A DNA stretch of 64,000 bases from Mesorhizobium sp. 131-2-1 (lineage in GTDB: Bacteria; Pseudomonadota; Alphaproteobacteria; Rhizobiales; Rhizobiaceae), in assembly GCF_016756535.1 (NCBI RefSeq), contig NZ_AP023247.1:1860501-1924500 (forward strand). Direction: 5' to 3'. The notes beneath the pieces are model-generated. The model had not been told where the DNA came from, searched no databases, and saw only the letters and a list, made by a program, of their open reading frames with translations. Made by a program: the position numbers and the translations under genes. Every line of letters starts with the position of its first letter. Positions within the stretch are counted from its first letter, which is position 1. Shown here one piece after another: positions 8,535 through 17,237 of the stretch.

Positions 8535-8849
8535 TTAGCCGAGAATTTCCAAATCGACCACCATCAGCCCGTCGGTGCCACCTTCAAGCGCGGCGACCAG
8601 CCGGGCGCCGGCGCGCTGATGCGCCTCGTGCACCAGATAGGCGTCGCGAGCGGCAGCATCGCGGAAGTCGATGGTGAAGCCGTGAGTGAGGCCGCGCGCG
8701 AAAGGTTCCGGGCTGACATTGGCGCTGAACTGGACCTTGTCCATACCGTCGATCGCCCAGCGCAGGGCTTCGAGATCGGCATGGATCGCGGCGCGCTCGG
8801 AGGCGTCGACGTCGTCGCGGAATCTCACAAAGACACAGTGCCGGATCAT
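8535..8849 (-). CDS. Dabb (stress-responsive alpha/beta barrel) domain protein
   Basis: This 104-residue protein starts IRHCVFVRFRDD and continues with GLTHGFTIDFRDAAARDAYLVH, the pattern of the ferredoxin-like Dabb fold that dimerises into a small barrel. ATG 8849 is chosen because GAGGGA lies just upstream; a TTG at 8861 would overlap the preceding stop. Dabb proteins include small cyclases and hydrolases as well as proteins without known activity. As the last gene of a 13-gene catabolic operon, eight bases after the GMC oxidoreductase, it may act on an intermediate of the pathway. Confidence 0.85.
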   Translation of the reverse strand: MIRHCVFVRFRDDVDASERAAIHADLEALRWAIDGMDKVQFSANVSPEPFARGLTHGFTIDFRDAAARDAYLVHEAHQRAGARLVAALEGGTDGLMVVDLEILG

Positions 8850-8857
8850 GGCGTCCC

Positions 8858-10486
8858 TCAAGCCGCGCGATTGGAGGAGAACACGGCCGGCGGCAGCGGC
8901 TCGCGGCCGAGGATCAGATCGGCGCCCTTTTCACCGACCATGATGGTCGGAGCATTGGTGTTGGAGGAGGGGACGCGCGGCATCACCGAGGCGTCGCAGA
9001 CCCGCAAACCCTCGATGCCGCGCAGCCTGAGATCCGGCGTCACCACGGCCATATCGTCGTGGCCCATGCGGCAGGTGCCGACGGGATGATGGTCGGTCTT
9101 GGAGCTGCGACAGGCGTAGTCGAAGAGATCGTCGTCGCGCTGCAGGGAAGGGCCGGGCAGCACCTCGCGCAGGACGTATGGGGCTAGCGCCTTCTGCCGC
9201 ATGATCTCGCGCGCCAGCCGCAGCCCCTTGATCGACATGTCGCGGTCGTAGGGGTCGGACCAGTAGTTCGGGTCGATCAGCGGATGGTCGGCCGGGTCGC
9301 CGCTCTTCAGCCGCACGGTGCCGCGCGAGCGCGGGCGCAGGAAAGCGGAATTCAGGGTGACGCCCGGGTTCTTCAGCTTCTCGACGCCTGCCTCGATGCC
9401 CGAGCCGAGGCCGAGATGGAACTGGATGTCAGGCGAGGCGGCCGTCGGGTCGGCGTACCAGAAGCCACCGGTCTCGAACAGGCTGGAGGCGACCGGCCCC
9501 TTCTTCAGCAGCAGATATTGCAGGCCGGCCCACATCGTTCGGTGCAGCTTGGCGTAGTTGTCGTAGGTGTGGTCGCCGGTGCATTCGGCGATGACGAACA
9601 GGTCAAGGTGGTCCTGCATGTTGGAGCCGACGCCGGGCAGGTCATGGACAGGCGTCACGCCGACCAACTTCAGATGATCGGCCGGGCCGATGCCCGACTG
9701 CATGAGCAGCTTCGGCGAGCCGATGGCGCCGGAAGAGACGATCACCTCGCGCTCGGCGCGCAGGATCGCAGGCTGACCGCCCGGCTTGTCGACCACCTCG
9801 ACACCAACGGCGCGGCCCTTCTCGACGACGATGCGGGTGACCAGCACGTCGGTCCTCACCGTCAGGTTCTTGCGGGCGCGGATTGGCTTCAAATAGGCGA
9901 CGGAAGCGGACGAGCGGCGCGCATCCTTCTGGGTGAGCTGGTAGTAGCCGACACCTTCCTGACTGTCGCCATTGAAGTCCGGATTGAAGGGGATGCCCAT
10001 CTCCTGTCCGGCGCGGAAATAGGCTTCGCAGATCGGCAGCGGCGAGATCGGATTGGAGACGCCGAGCGGTCCCTGGTCGCCGTGGAAGTCGTTGGCGTAG
10101 CGCTGGTTGTTCTCGGCCCGCTTGAAATAAGGCAGCACGTCGCGATAGCCCCAGCCGGCGAGGCCTTCCTCCTTCTCCCAGGCGTCGTAGTCGCGCGCAT
10201 TGCCGCGCGTGTAGATCTGGGCGTTGATGGAGGAGCCGCCGCCGACCACCTTGGCCTGCGTGTACCAGAAGACGCGATCCTTCATGTTCTTCTGCGGCAC
10301 CGTCGACCAGCCCCAGGAAGCAATACCCTTGGTCATCTTGGCGAAGCCCGCCGGCATGTGGATCAGCGGATGCCAGTCCTTGCCGCCGGCCTCCAGCAGA
10401 AGGACCGAGTTGGACGGGTCCTCGCTCAGCCGGTTGGCCAGAACACAGCCGGCCGGGCCGGCGCCAACGATGATGTAGTCGGTCAT
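8858..10486 (-). CDS. GMC-family FAD-dependent oxidoreductase (choline-dehydrogenase-like)
   Basis: A protein of 542 residues with the N-terminal FAD-binding motif VGAGPAGCVLANRLSED, the GMC signature VVGGGSSINAQIYTRGNARDYDAW at about residues 80-103 and the C-terminal catalytic His region (HHPVGTCRMG, then SSNTNAPTIMVGEKGADLI). It would oxidise a primary or secondary alcohol to the aldehyde or ketone using FAD. Length and motifs match choline/alcohol dehydrogenases, but the operon suggests a substrate brought in by the sugar-type ABC importer. It is one of two distantly related GMC enzymes in the operon, separated by an SDR gene. No signal peptide is seen. Confidence 0.92.
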   Translation of the reverse strand: MTDYIIVGAGPAGCVLANRLSEDPSNSVLLLEAGGKDWHPLIHMPAGFAKMTKGIASWGWSTVPQKNMKDRVFWYTQAKVVGGGSSINAQIYTRGNARDYDAWEKEEGLAGWGYRDVLPYFKRAENNQRYANDFHGDQGPLGVSNPISPLPICEAYFRAGQEMGIPFNPDFNGDSQEGVGYYQLTQKDARRSSASVAYLKPIRARKNLTVRTDVLVTRIVVEKGRAVGVEVVDKPGGQPAILRAEREVIVSSGAIGSPKLLMQSGIGPADHLKLVGVTPVHDLPGVGSNMQDHLDLFVIAECTGDHTYDNYAKLHRTMWAGLQYLLLKKGPVASSLFETGGFWYADPTAASPDIQFHLGLGSGIEAGVEKLKNPGVTLNSAFLRPRSRGTVRLKSGDPADHPLIDPNYWSDPYDRDMSIKGLRLAREIMRQKALAPYVLREVLPGPSLQRDDDLFDYACRSSKTDHHPVGTCRMGHDDMAVVTPDLRLRGIEGLRVCDASVMPRVPSSNTNAPTIMVGEKGADLILGREPLPPAVFSSNRAA

Positions 10487-10498
10487 GGCAGCACTCGC

Positions 10499-11260
10499 TT
10501 ACAGTCGCGGCACGGACAGCGCGCCGTCGACATTGATGATCGAGCCGGTCGAAAAGCCGAGTTTGCCGCCGGCGAGACTTGCAACCACGGCGCCGATGTC
10601 GGCGGCTTCGCCCCAGCGCCGCGCCGGCACCAGCCCGCTTTCAATCAGCGCGTCGTATTTGGCGGAAACGCCCGCGGTCATGTCGGTGCGGATGATGCCC
10701 GGCCGCACCTCGAACACGCCGATGCCTTCGGCGGCGAGCCTGAGCGCCAGCGTCTTCACCCACATCGAAAGGCCGGCCTTGGAGATGCAATATTCGGATC
10801 GCTCGGGCGAGGCCATCTCGGCGCTGACCGAAGTGACGGTGATGATCGATTTCGGGTGCTCTCCGGGCGTGCCAAGCATGGCTTTGGCGACGGCCTGGGT
10901 GAGGAACACCGTGCCGCGCAGATTGATGTCCAGCGCGCGGTCGAAATTCTCCGGCTTCAGTTCCAGCAGATCGCCGCGCATAACGGCGCCGACGCCGGCG
11001 TTGTTGACCAGGCAATCGATGCGGCCGAAGGCGCTCTTCGCGGCTCGGACGAGGGCGGCGTGGCCGGCAAGATCGGCGATGTCGCAGCTTGCATAGGCGA
11101 ACTTCGCGCCGCGCGCGGCGATGTTCCTGGCCAGCCCGTCGGCGGGCTTGTCGGCGAGGTCGGCGACGAGGATGTCGAAACCGGCATCAGCCAACGCCTC
11201 GGCTGAGGCGAGCCCGATGCCGCGCGCGCCGCCGGTGACGATGGCTGCGGGGCGGCTCAT
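10499..11260 (-). CDS. Short-chain dehydrogenase/reductase (FabG-like)
   Basis: This 253-residue protein carries the Rossmann TGGARGIGLA at residues 9-18, NNAGVG, the serine strand TVTSVSAEMAS and the catalytic YCISKAG (Tyr-x3-Lys). It ends GGKLGFSTGSIINVDGALSV, as in classical SDRs. ATG 11260 overlaps the upstream GMC stop by ATGA, so translation is coupled. The enzyme would interconvert an alcohol and ketone with NAD(P); together with the two GMC enzymes it points to several oxidation steps on a polyhydroxylated or hydroxyacyl substrate. The frame continues upstream, but only as a shadow of the GMC gene. Confidence 0.92.
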   Translation of the reverse strand: MSRPAAIVTGGARGIGLASAEALADAGFDILVADLADKPADGLARNIAARGAKFAYASCDIADLAGHAALVRAAKSAFGRIDCLVNNAGVGAVMRGDLLELKPENFDRALDINLRGTVFLTQAVAKAMLGTPGEHPKSIITVTSVSAEMASPERSEYCISKAGLSMWVKTLALRLAAEGIGVFEVRPGIIRTDMTAGVSAKYDALIESGLVPARRWGEAADIGAVVASLAGGKLGFSTGSIINVDGALSVPRL

Positions 11261-12771
11261 GCGGCGAGATCCGTCTTGCGAATGTGGTCGGCGACGCGCA
11301 GCGCTTGTGCTGCGATCGACAGCGCCGGGTTGACCGCGGCCGAGGTCGGCAGGAAGCCGCCATCGACGACGAACAGATTCTGGTGATCGAAGGCACGGCA
11401 GAAAGGATCGAGCGGCGCCAATGCCGGATCCTTGCCCATCCTGACCGTGCCGCACTGGTGCGAGGGCGTGCGCTTGTCGAATGGCCGCGACAGCACGATC
11501 GGATAGCCGCAGGCGCGGAAGTTCTCGCGCATCACCTTGGTCAGGCCGTCCAGCGACTGCATGTTGGAGCGCCGCCACTGCATGACGATGTCCTTGCCGT
11601 CGACCATGATGCGGCTCTCGGGATCGGGCAGGTCCTCGCACATCAGGTACCAGTCGACGGCGTGACCGGCCATGAAGTCGAGCGCGAATTTCGGCATCGT
11701 CTTCACATTGGCTTTCAGCATGTTGCCATCGATCTTGCCCAGGAGCTGCACGTTGCCGAGCGGCTTGCCGCCCTTGCCGTCCGACAGATAGTAGTCGTTG
11801 AGCATCAGCGTCTTCTGGTAGACGGCGTCGTTGCGGCGGCGCGGGTCGATCGCCAGCATGGCGCTGGAATTGTGGTTCATGAAATTGCGTCCGACCTGGT
11901 CGGAGCGGTTGGCGAGGCCTTTGCCGCCTGCCTTGGCATTGCCCGAGGGCGAGCGCAGCAGGATGACGGCGGAATTGACCGCTCCGGCCGACAGGATGAC
12001 CAGCTTCGGCGAGAGCTTCTTTTGCGAGCCCTTCTGCGTGTAGTGGATGGCGGCAATGGACTTGCCGTCCGGCGTTGCCTCCAGATAGTCGACATGGGCG
12101 CCGGTCTCGAGCCGGATGTTCTTGTCCGCAAGGGCTGCTGCCAGCGGTCCGGTCTGGGCGTCGACCTTGCCCTGGCCAGTGTTGGGGAAGGCGTCCCAGC
12201 CCGTCTTGCCGTCCTTCAGCCAGGCTTCGATATCGACGCCGAGCGGCAGCGATGCCGGATGCAGGCCGAGCCCCTTCAACTCGGCGCGGGCGCGCGCGAT
12301 CGAAGGCTCGTCGGGCACCGGCTTGAAGGCATAGGGGGTCGAGTGGAACGGCTCGGTCGGGTCTTCACCCAGTGTCCCGCGCACGCGAAAAAGCTGCTCG
12401 GTCTTCGAATACCACGGCTCGAACTCGTCATAGGAGAACGGCCATGCCGGCGAGACGCCGCCGAAATGCTCCATGGCGGAAAAGTCTTCCTTGCGGTAGC
12501 GGATCAGCACGGCGCCGTAGAATTTCGAATTGCCGCCGACATAGTAGTAGTTGCCGGGATTGAAGGCAGCGCCGCCGGCTTCGCGCCACATCTCCTTCGG
12601 CCGGTAGTGGCCGTTGACGAAGATGGCGCGGGTGTCACGCGTCTCGGGCGTCGCCGGCAGTGGCTCGCCGCGCTCCAGGATCAGGATGGAGGCGCCGCTG
12701 CCAGCCAGACCGGAGGCGATCGTGGCGCCGCCGATGCCGGAGCCGATGATGACGATATCCGGGTTTGCCAT
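11257..12771 (-). CDS. GMC-family FAD-dependent oxidoreductase, second type
   Basis: This 504-residue flavoprotein starts with IVIIGSGIGGATIASGLAGSG (FAD dinucleotide site), has YYYVGGNSKFYGAVLIRYR in the substrate region, and ends with the GMC_oxred_C block HQCGTVRMGKDP and FVVDGGFLPTSAAVNPALS. It resembles the gluconate 2-dehydrogenase/glucoside 3-dehydrogenase side of the GMC family more than choline dehydrogenases, which suggests oxidation of a sugar or sugar-like hydroxyl. No small Tat subunit or cytochrome gene is adjacent, so its electron acceptor is unclear. The start follows the ABC ATPase stop by five bases. Confidence 0.9.
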   Translation of the reverse strand: MANPDIVIIGSGIGGATIASGLAGSGASILILERGEPLPATPETRDTRAIFVNGHYRPKEMWREAGGAAFNPGNYYYVGGNSKFYGAVLIRYRKEDFSAMEHFGGVSPAWPFSYDEFEPWYSKTEQLFRVRGTLGEDPTEPFHSTPYAFKPVPDEPSIARARAELKGLGLHPASLPLGVDIEAWLKDGKTGWDAFPNTGQGKVDAQTGPLAAALADKNIRLETGAHVDYLEATPDGKSIAAIHYTQKGSQKKLSPKLVILSAGAVNSAVILLRSPSGNAKAGGKGLANRSDQVGRNFMNHNSSAMLAIDPRRRNDAVYQKTLMLNDYYLSDGKGGKPLGNVQLLGKIDGNMLKANVKTMPKFALDFMAGHAVDWYLMCEDLPDPESRIMVDGKDIVMQWRRSNMQSLDGLTKVMRENFRACGYPIVLSRPFDKRTPSHQCGTVRMGKDPALAPLDPFCRAFDHQNLFVVDGGFLPTSAAVNPALSIAAQALRVADHIRKTDLAA

Positions 12772-12776
12772 GGCCG

Positions 12777-13892
12777 TCAGAGAATGCGCTTCTCGGTCGC
12801 CGGATCGAAGAACACCGCTTTGGTCAGATTGAAGGCGAGCGGCGTCACCGTGCCAGGCTGGATCTTGGCGTCGGCGCGCAGCCGTGCCACCACCGCCTTG
12901 CCGCCGAGATTAGTGACGGCGAAGGTGTCGGAGCCGGCCGGCTCGATCACCTCGATATGGCAGTCGGCCGTGGCGATGTTGGAGGCGTTGCGTTCGGCGC
13001 CTTCCGGATCGGTCAGCGACTCCGGGCGGACGCCGAAGATGACCTGCTTGCCCTGGAAGGCCGAAAGGCCCGTCGGCGCGTTGCCGAGCGGCAGCGAGAT
13101 CGGCTCGCGACCGTCGCGCTGCAGCACCACCGACAGCCCACTGCCATTGCCGCCGATCGTCGCCGGCACCAGGTTCATCGCCGGCGAGCCCATGAAGTCG
13201 GCGACGAAGATGTTGGTCGGGTTGTTGTAGATTTCGGCCGGCGTGCCGAACTGCTGCACCTCGCCATCGCGCATCACGGCAATCTTGGTGGCCAGCGTCA
13301 TCGCCTCGATCTGGTCATGGGTGACGTAGACGATCGTCGTCCCGGTGTTGGCGTGCAGGCGCTTGATCTCGATGCGCATGTCGACGCGCAGCTTGGCGTC
13401 GAGGTTGGAGAGCGGCTCGTCGAACAGGAACAGCTTCGGGTCGCGCACCAGCGCCCGCCCCATGGCGACGCGCTGGCGCTGGCCGCCGGACAGCTGGCTC
13501 GGCTTGCGCTGCAGCAGGTGGCCGATCTGCAGCACCTTGGCCACCTTGTCGATCGCCTTCTGGCGCTCGTCGGCCGGCACGCCGCGCATCTCCATGCCGA
13601 AGGAGATGTTTCCGGCCACCGTCATGTTCGGATAGAGCGCGTAGCTCTGGAACACCATGGCGATGTCGCGCTTGGACGGGTGCAGATCGTTGATCGCCCT
13701 GCCGTCGACGCGGATCTCGCCCTCGGTGATGTTCTCCAGCCCGGCGATGGTGTTGAGCAGCGTGGACTTGCCGCAGCCGGACGGGCCGACCAGAACAAGG
13801 AAGCCGCCTTTTTCGAGCTCGACATTGATGCCCTTCAGGATCTCGACATTCCCGAAGCGCTTCTTCAGCCCATCAATTTCAAGAAAAGCCAT
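12777..13892 (-). CDS. Carbohydrate ABC transporter ATP-binding protein (UgpC/MalK-type)
   Basis: This 371-residue ATPase has GPSGCGKST (Walker A), LSGGQRQRVAMGRALVR (signature), KLFLFDEPLSNLDAKLR (Walker B and D-loop) and VTHDQIEAMTLA (H-loop). The C-terminal ~120 residues form the MalK-type OB-fold/TOBE domain, including FMGSPAMNLVPA. ATG 13892 is preceded by AAAGGATAATCTG; a GTG seven codons upstream would overlap the permease. It powers the MalF/MalG-like permeases encoded immediately upstream. The gene order (binding protein, two permeases, ATPase) is the standard CUT1 sugar importer arrangement. Confidence 0.95.
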   Translation of the reverse strand: MAFLEIDGLKKRFGNVEILKGINVELEKGGFLVLVGPSGCGKSTLLNTIAGLENITEGEIRVDGRAINDLHPSKRDIAMVFQSYALYPNMTVAGNISFGMEMRGVPADERQKAIDKVAKVLQIGHLLQRKPSQLSGGQRQRVAMGRALVRDPKLFLFDEPLSNLDAKLRVDMRIEIKRLHANTGTTIVYVTHDQIEAMTLATKIAVMRDGEVQQFGTPAEIYNNPTNIFVADFMGSPAMNLVPATIGGNGSGLSVVLQRDGREPISLPLGNAPTGLSAFQGKQVIFGVRPESLTDPEGAERNASNIATADCHIEVIEPAGSDTFAVTNLGGKAVVARLRADAKIQPGTVTPLAFNLTKAVFFDPATEKRIL

Positions 13893-13896
13893 CAGA

Positions 13897-14844
13897 TTAT
13901 CCTTTGACCGCACCGGCCATCAGTCCGCGCACGAAATAGCGGCCGGCGACGACGTAGACGAGAAGGGTGGGGAGGGCGGCGATCATCGCCGCCGCCATGT
14001 TGACGTTGTACTCGACGACGCCGGTCGAGGTGTTGACGACGTTGTTCAGCGCCACCGTCATCGGCATGACGTCGCCGGTGCCGGCATAGGCGGAAGCGAA
14101 CAGGAAGTCGTTCCAGATGTTGGTGAACTGGTAGATCACGGTGACGACGAAGATCGGCATCGAGTTCGGCAGCATGATGCGGCGGAAGATCTGGAAGAAG
14201 GACGCGCCGTCGACCTGCGCTGCCTTGATCAGTTCGGTCGGAAAGGCCTCGTAGTAGTTGCGGAAGAACAGCGTGGTGAAGCCAAGGCCATAGACGACGT
14301 GGACGAAGACGAGGTTCACCGTCGAGTTGCCGAGGCCGAAATTGAATCCGGTCGCATTCTGCAGGGTGACGCCAAAGCGGCCGATGCTGCCGAGGATCGT
14401 CGCCATCGGCAGCAGCACCGACTGGAACGGGATGAAGCAGGCAAACAGCATCATCGCGAAGACCAGCGTGTGGCCGCGGAAGCGCCATTTGGTAAGCACG
14501 TAGCCGTTGAGGGCACCGAGCAGCGTCGAGATCAGCACAGCCGGAACCACCATCTTGATGGAGTTCCAGAAGTAGCCCTTGATGCCGGCGCAGGTGAGAC
14601 CGACACAGGCCTCGCCCCAGGCCTTCCACCAGGGGTCGAAGGTCGGCGACTGGGGCAGTGCCAGCATATTGCCGTTCTGGATCTCGTCCATGGTCTTGAA
14701 CGAGGTGACCAGCATGACGAAGAGCGGCATCAGGTAGAAGAGCGCGAAGAGCGCGAGCAGCCCGTAGATGACGATGCGGTTGACCGTCCTGGCGCTGATG
14801 CCGCTGCCGGTGGCCGGGCGTGCCGGTGAGGTGATGGCGCTCAT
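13897..14844 (-). CDS. Carbohydrate ABC transporter permease (MalG-type)
   Basis: A protein of 315 residues with about six transmembrane helices after a ~25-residue cytoplasmic segment. The EAA loop EAFPTELIKAAQVDGASFFQ is followed by IFRRIMLPNSMPIF, as in MalG-like CUT1 permeases. It ends KG just before the ATPase start and overlaps the MalF-type permease stop by four bases, so the importer genes are translationally coupled. Confidence 0.95.
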   Translation of the reverse strand: MSAITSPARPATGSGISARTVNRIVIYGLLALFALFYLMPLFVMLVTSFKTMDEIQNGNMLALPQSPTFDPWWKAWGEACVGLTCAGIKGYFWNSIKMVVPAVLISTLLGALNGYVLTKWRFRGHTLVFAMMLFACFIPFQSVLLPMATILGSIGRFGVTLQNATGFNFGLGNSTVNLVFVHVVYGLGFTTLFFRNYYEAFPTELIKAAQVDGASFFQIFRRIMLPNSMPIFVVTVIYQFTNIWNDFLFASAYAGTGDVMPMTVALNNVVNTSTGVVEYNVNMAAAMIAALPTLLVYVVAGRYFVRGLMAGAVKG

Positions 14845-15800
14845 CGCGGCTTCTCCCTGAGCTCGGAATAGAGATAAGGCACGATGATCGCGGTCAGCGT
14901 CATCAGCATGATCACGGCGCTGGCGGAGCCGACGGCCATTTCATTGCGCTTGAACGTGAACTCGTACATGAAGTTCGACGGCAGCCAGGCCGAGCCGCCC
15001 GGCCCGCCGCTGGTCAGCGCTACCACCAGGTCATAGGACTTGATGGCGAGGTGGGCGAGCACGATGAAGGCCGACAGGAACACCGGCCGCAGCAGTGGAA
15101 TGACGATGCGGCGGTAAAGCTGGAAGGTGGTGGCGCCATCGATCTGCGCCGCCTTCATGATCTCGCCGTCGATGCCGCGCAAGCCCGCCAGGAACATCGC
15201 CATAATGAAGCCAGAGGCCTGCCAGACGCCGGCGATGACCACCGTGTAGATGACGAAATCCTTGTTCTTGATCCAGTCGAAATGGAAGCTCGTCCAGCCC
15301 CATTGATGCAGCGTCTGCTCGAGGCCGAGGCCGGGATCGAGGAACCATTTCCAGGCGACGCCGGTGACTATGAAGGACAGCGCCATCGGGTAGAGATAGA
15401 TCGGGCGCAATACGCCTTCGCCGCGGATCTTCTGGTCGAGCAGGATGGCCAGGAACAGGCCGAGCGCCAGGCAGATGAAAATGTAGAGGAAGCCGAAAAT
15501 GCCCATGTTGGTGATCGAGGTGTACCAACTCGACGGCGGGTCGCTCTCGAAGGTCCAGCGCCACAGCCGCTGATAGGCGCGCGGCCCGGTGATGGCGTAG
15601 GACGGGAAGGTCTTGGAATTGGTGAAGGACAGATAGATCGTCCACAGGATGAAGCCGTAGACGAAGACGATCGTCGCCGCGAAGCTCGGCGCCAGCACGA
15701 TCTTCGGCAGCAGGTCCTGCAGCCGCGAGCGAACGGACGCGCCCGGGCGGGCGTCGTGCTCCGGTGTCGACTTGATGTTGGTTTCGGCAACTGTGCTCAT
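14841..15800 (-). CDS. Carbohydrate ABC transporter permease (MalF-type)
   Basis: This 319-residue permease has six or more hydrophobic segments and the EAA loop RGIDGEIMKAAQIDGATTFQ followed by LYRRIVIPLLRP. ATG 15800 (MSTVAETN) is preferred over an in-frame codon 42 bases upstream because the extension is low-complexity and unlike permease N-termini. Its ~35-residue hydrophilic start precedes the first helix. It pairs with the MalG-type protein. A stem-loop separates it from the binding-protein gene. Confidence 0.93.
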   Translation of the reverse strand: MSTVAETNIKSTPEHDARPGASVRSRLQDLLPKIVLAPSFAATIVFVYGFILWTIYLSFTNSKTFPSYAITGPRAYQRLWRWTFESDPPSSWYTSITNMGIFGFLYIFICLALGLFLAILLDQKIRGEGVLRPIYLYPMALSFIVTGVAWKWFLDPGLGLEQTLHQWGWTSFHFDWIKNKDFVIYTVVIAGVWQASGFIMAMFLAGLRGIDGEIMKAAQIDGATTFQLYRRIVIPLLRPVFLSAFIVLAHLAIKSYDLVVALTSGGPGGSAWLPSNFMYEFTFKRNEMAVGSASAVIMLMTLTAIIVPYLYSELREKPR

Positions 15801-15882
15801 CGGCTCGTCCAGTACCGGTTCGTCGGGGGCCGGCCGGCGCAACGCGCCAGCCCGGGCAACCCGGACCTTGCCTCGGTGAAAG

Positions 15883-15908
15883 TCTCCCCCACCCAGGGGC
15901 GGGGGAGA
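15883..15908 (-). other. Stem-loop between binding-protein and permease genes
   Basis: TCTCCCCC (15883-15890) and GGGGGAGA (15901-15908) are perfectly inverted around a 10-base spacer, 15 bases after the binding-protein stop as transcribed. On the minus strand CTTT follows, but there is no long U-run. This is a typical position for an mRNA stabiliser or partial terminator giving excess binding protein. Confidence 0.65.
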
Positions 15909-15923
15909 TCAGTTTTCAGTCGC

Positions 15924-17177
15924 TTACTTGGCGTCGTCGATCGCCTTGACCAGTTCGGTCACGGCCTCGTCCGAGGTCTTGATCTGGCCATGGACGAACT
16001 TCGAGACGACGTCCTTGTAGGCGTTGGCAACGGCCGGAGGCGCGCCATAGCCCTGGGCCAGCGAGCCGAACAGCGTGCCGCCCTCGTTGGCGGCCTTCAG
16101 GTCGGCAATGCCCTTCTTGCCGCAAGCGTCGAAGTCGGTGTCAGGCACGTCGGTGCGGGCCGGAACCGAACCCTTGACGACGTTGAAGGCCGACTGGAAG
16201 CTCTTCGACAAGGTGGCGGTGGCAAGTGCCGCCTGGGCGGCCTTGCGGTCGTCCGGAACGTTGAACATGCCGAACATGTCGGAGTTGTAGATCACGCTGC
16301 CGTCGGTGCCCGGGAAGCGATAGCAGAGGAAGTCGGTGCCCGGGGTCTTCTTGGCGGCGTGGAACTCGCCCTTGGCCCAGTCGCCCATGACCTGAACCAG
16401 TGCGTCGCCCTTGATGACCATGGCGGTGGCGAGGTTCCAGTCGCGGCCCGAGAAGTTCGGGTCGACATAGGTGACCAGCTTGGCGAGGTTGTCGAACGAC
16501 TTCTTCATCGTGTCGGACTTCAGCGATTCCTCGTCGAGGTCGTTGAAGGCCTTCTTGTAGAATTCCGGCCCGCCGGTCGACAGCACGACGGAGTCGAACA
16601 TGGTGGCTTCCTGCCAGTTCTGGCCGCCGAGCGCGAGCGGGATGACGCCCGCCGCCTTGGCCTTGTCGAGCAGGGCGACGAAGTCGTCGAAGGTCTTCGG
16701 CTCGGTGCCGCCGATCTTGTCCATCACCGCCTTGTTGATCCACAGCCAGTTGACCGAGTGGACGTTGACCGGAGCCGCGACCCACTTGCCGTCATAGACC
16801 GAGAATTTCTGCAGGGCCGCCGGAACGGACTTGTCCCAGCCTTCCTTCTTGGCGGTCTCGGTCAGGTCGCCCATGACGCCGGCGGCGGCATAGTCGAGCA
16901 CGGTGTAGCCGAGCATCTGCGAAGCGGTCGGATAGTTGCCGGCCGCGACCATCGCCTTCAGCGCGGTCATGGCGGCGTCGCCGCCGCCGCCGGCCACCGG
17001 CACGTCCTTCCAGGCATAGCCTTCCTTGGACAGATCCTCCTTGAGGACGTTCAGAGCAGCCGCTTCGCCGCCCGACGTCCACCAATGCAGCATCTGCACT
17101 TCCTTGACGTCGGCGGCATGCGCCGAAAACGCAAAGGTCGACGCAAGAGCCGTTCCGATAAGCAGTTTGCGCAACAT
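15924..17177 (-). CDS. Sugar ABC transporter substrate-binding protein (family 1, GtsA-like)
   Basis: A 417-residue periplasmic protein with a Sec signal peptide ([21 protein letters not shown]). ATG 17177 has GGGAGGAAC upstream. The mature start [19 protein letters not shown], and later [18 protein letters not shown], are characteristic of the glucose/mannose-type binding proteins of CUT1 importers. Cys residues near FLCYRF and DFDACGKKG could form a disulfide, as in relatives. It should bind a monosaccharide or small glycoside in the periplasm. The neighbouring CoA-transferase and hydratase mean the true ligand may be an unusual sugar-like compound rather than glucose. Confidence 0.93.
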   Translation of the reverse strand: MLRKLLIGTALASTFAFSAHAADVKEVQMLHWWTSGGEAAALNVLKEDLSKEGYAWKDVPVAGGGGDAAMTALKAMVAAGNYPTASQMLGYTVLDYAAAGVMGDLTETAKKEGWDKSVPAALQKFSVYDGKWVAAPVNVHSVNWLWINKAVMDKIGGTEPKTFDDFVALLDKAKAAGVIPLALGGQNWQEATMFDSVVLSTGGPEFYKKAFNDLDEESLKSDTMKKSFDNLAKLVTYVDPNFSGRDWNLATAMVIKGDALVQVMGDWAKGEFHAAKKTPGTDFLCYRFPGTDGSVIYNSDMFGMFNVPDDRKAAQAALATATLSKSFQSAFNVVKGSVPARTDVPDTDFDACGKKGIADLKAANEGGTLFGSLAQGYGAPPAVANAYKDVVSKFVHGQIKTSDEAVTELVKAIDDAK

Positions 17178-17237
17178 GTAGTTCCTCCCTTGTTGCAATG
17201 CACACAACCGACGGATGCCCGCCGGGGTCTTCCCAAC

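Noticed and set aside
8535..8861. TTG start of the Dabb gene at 8861
   Set aside because: The TTG overlaps the preceding stop and the GAGGGA motif serves ATG 8849 better.
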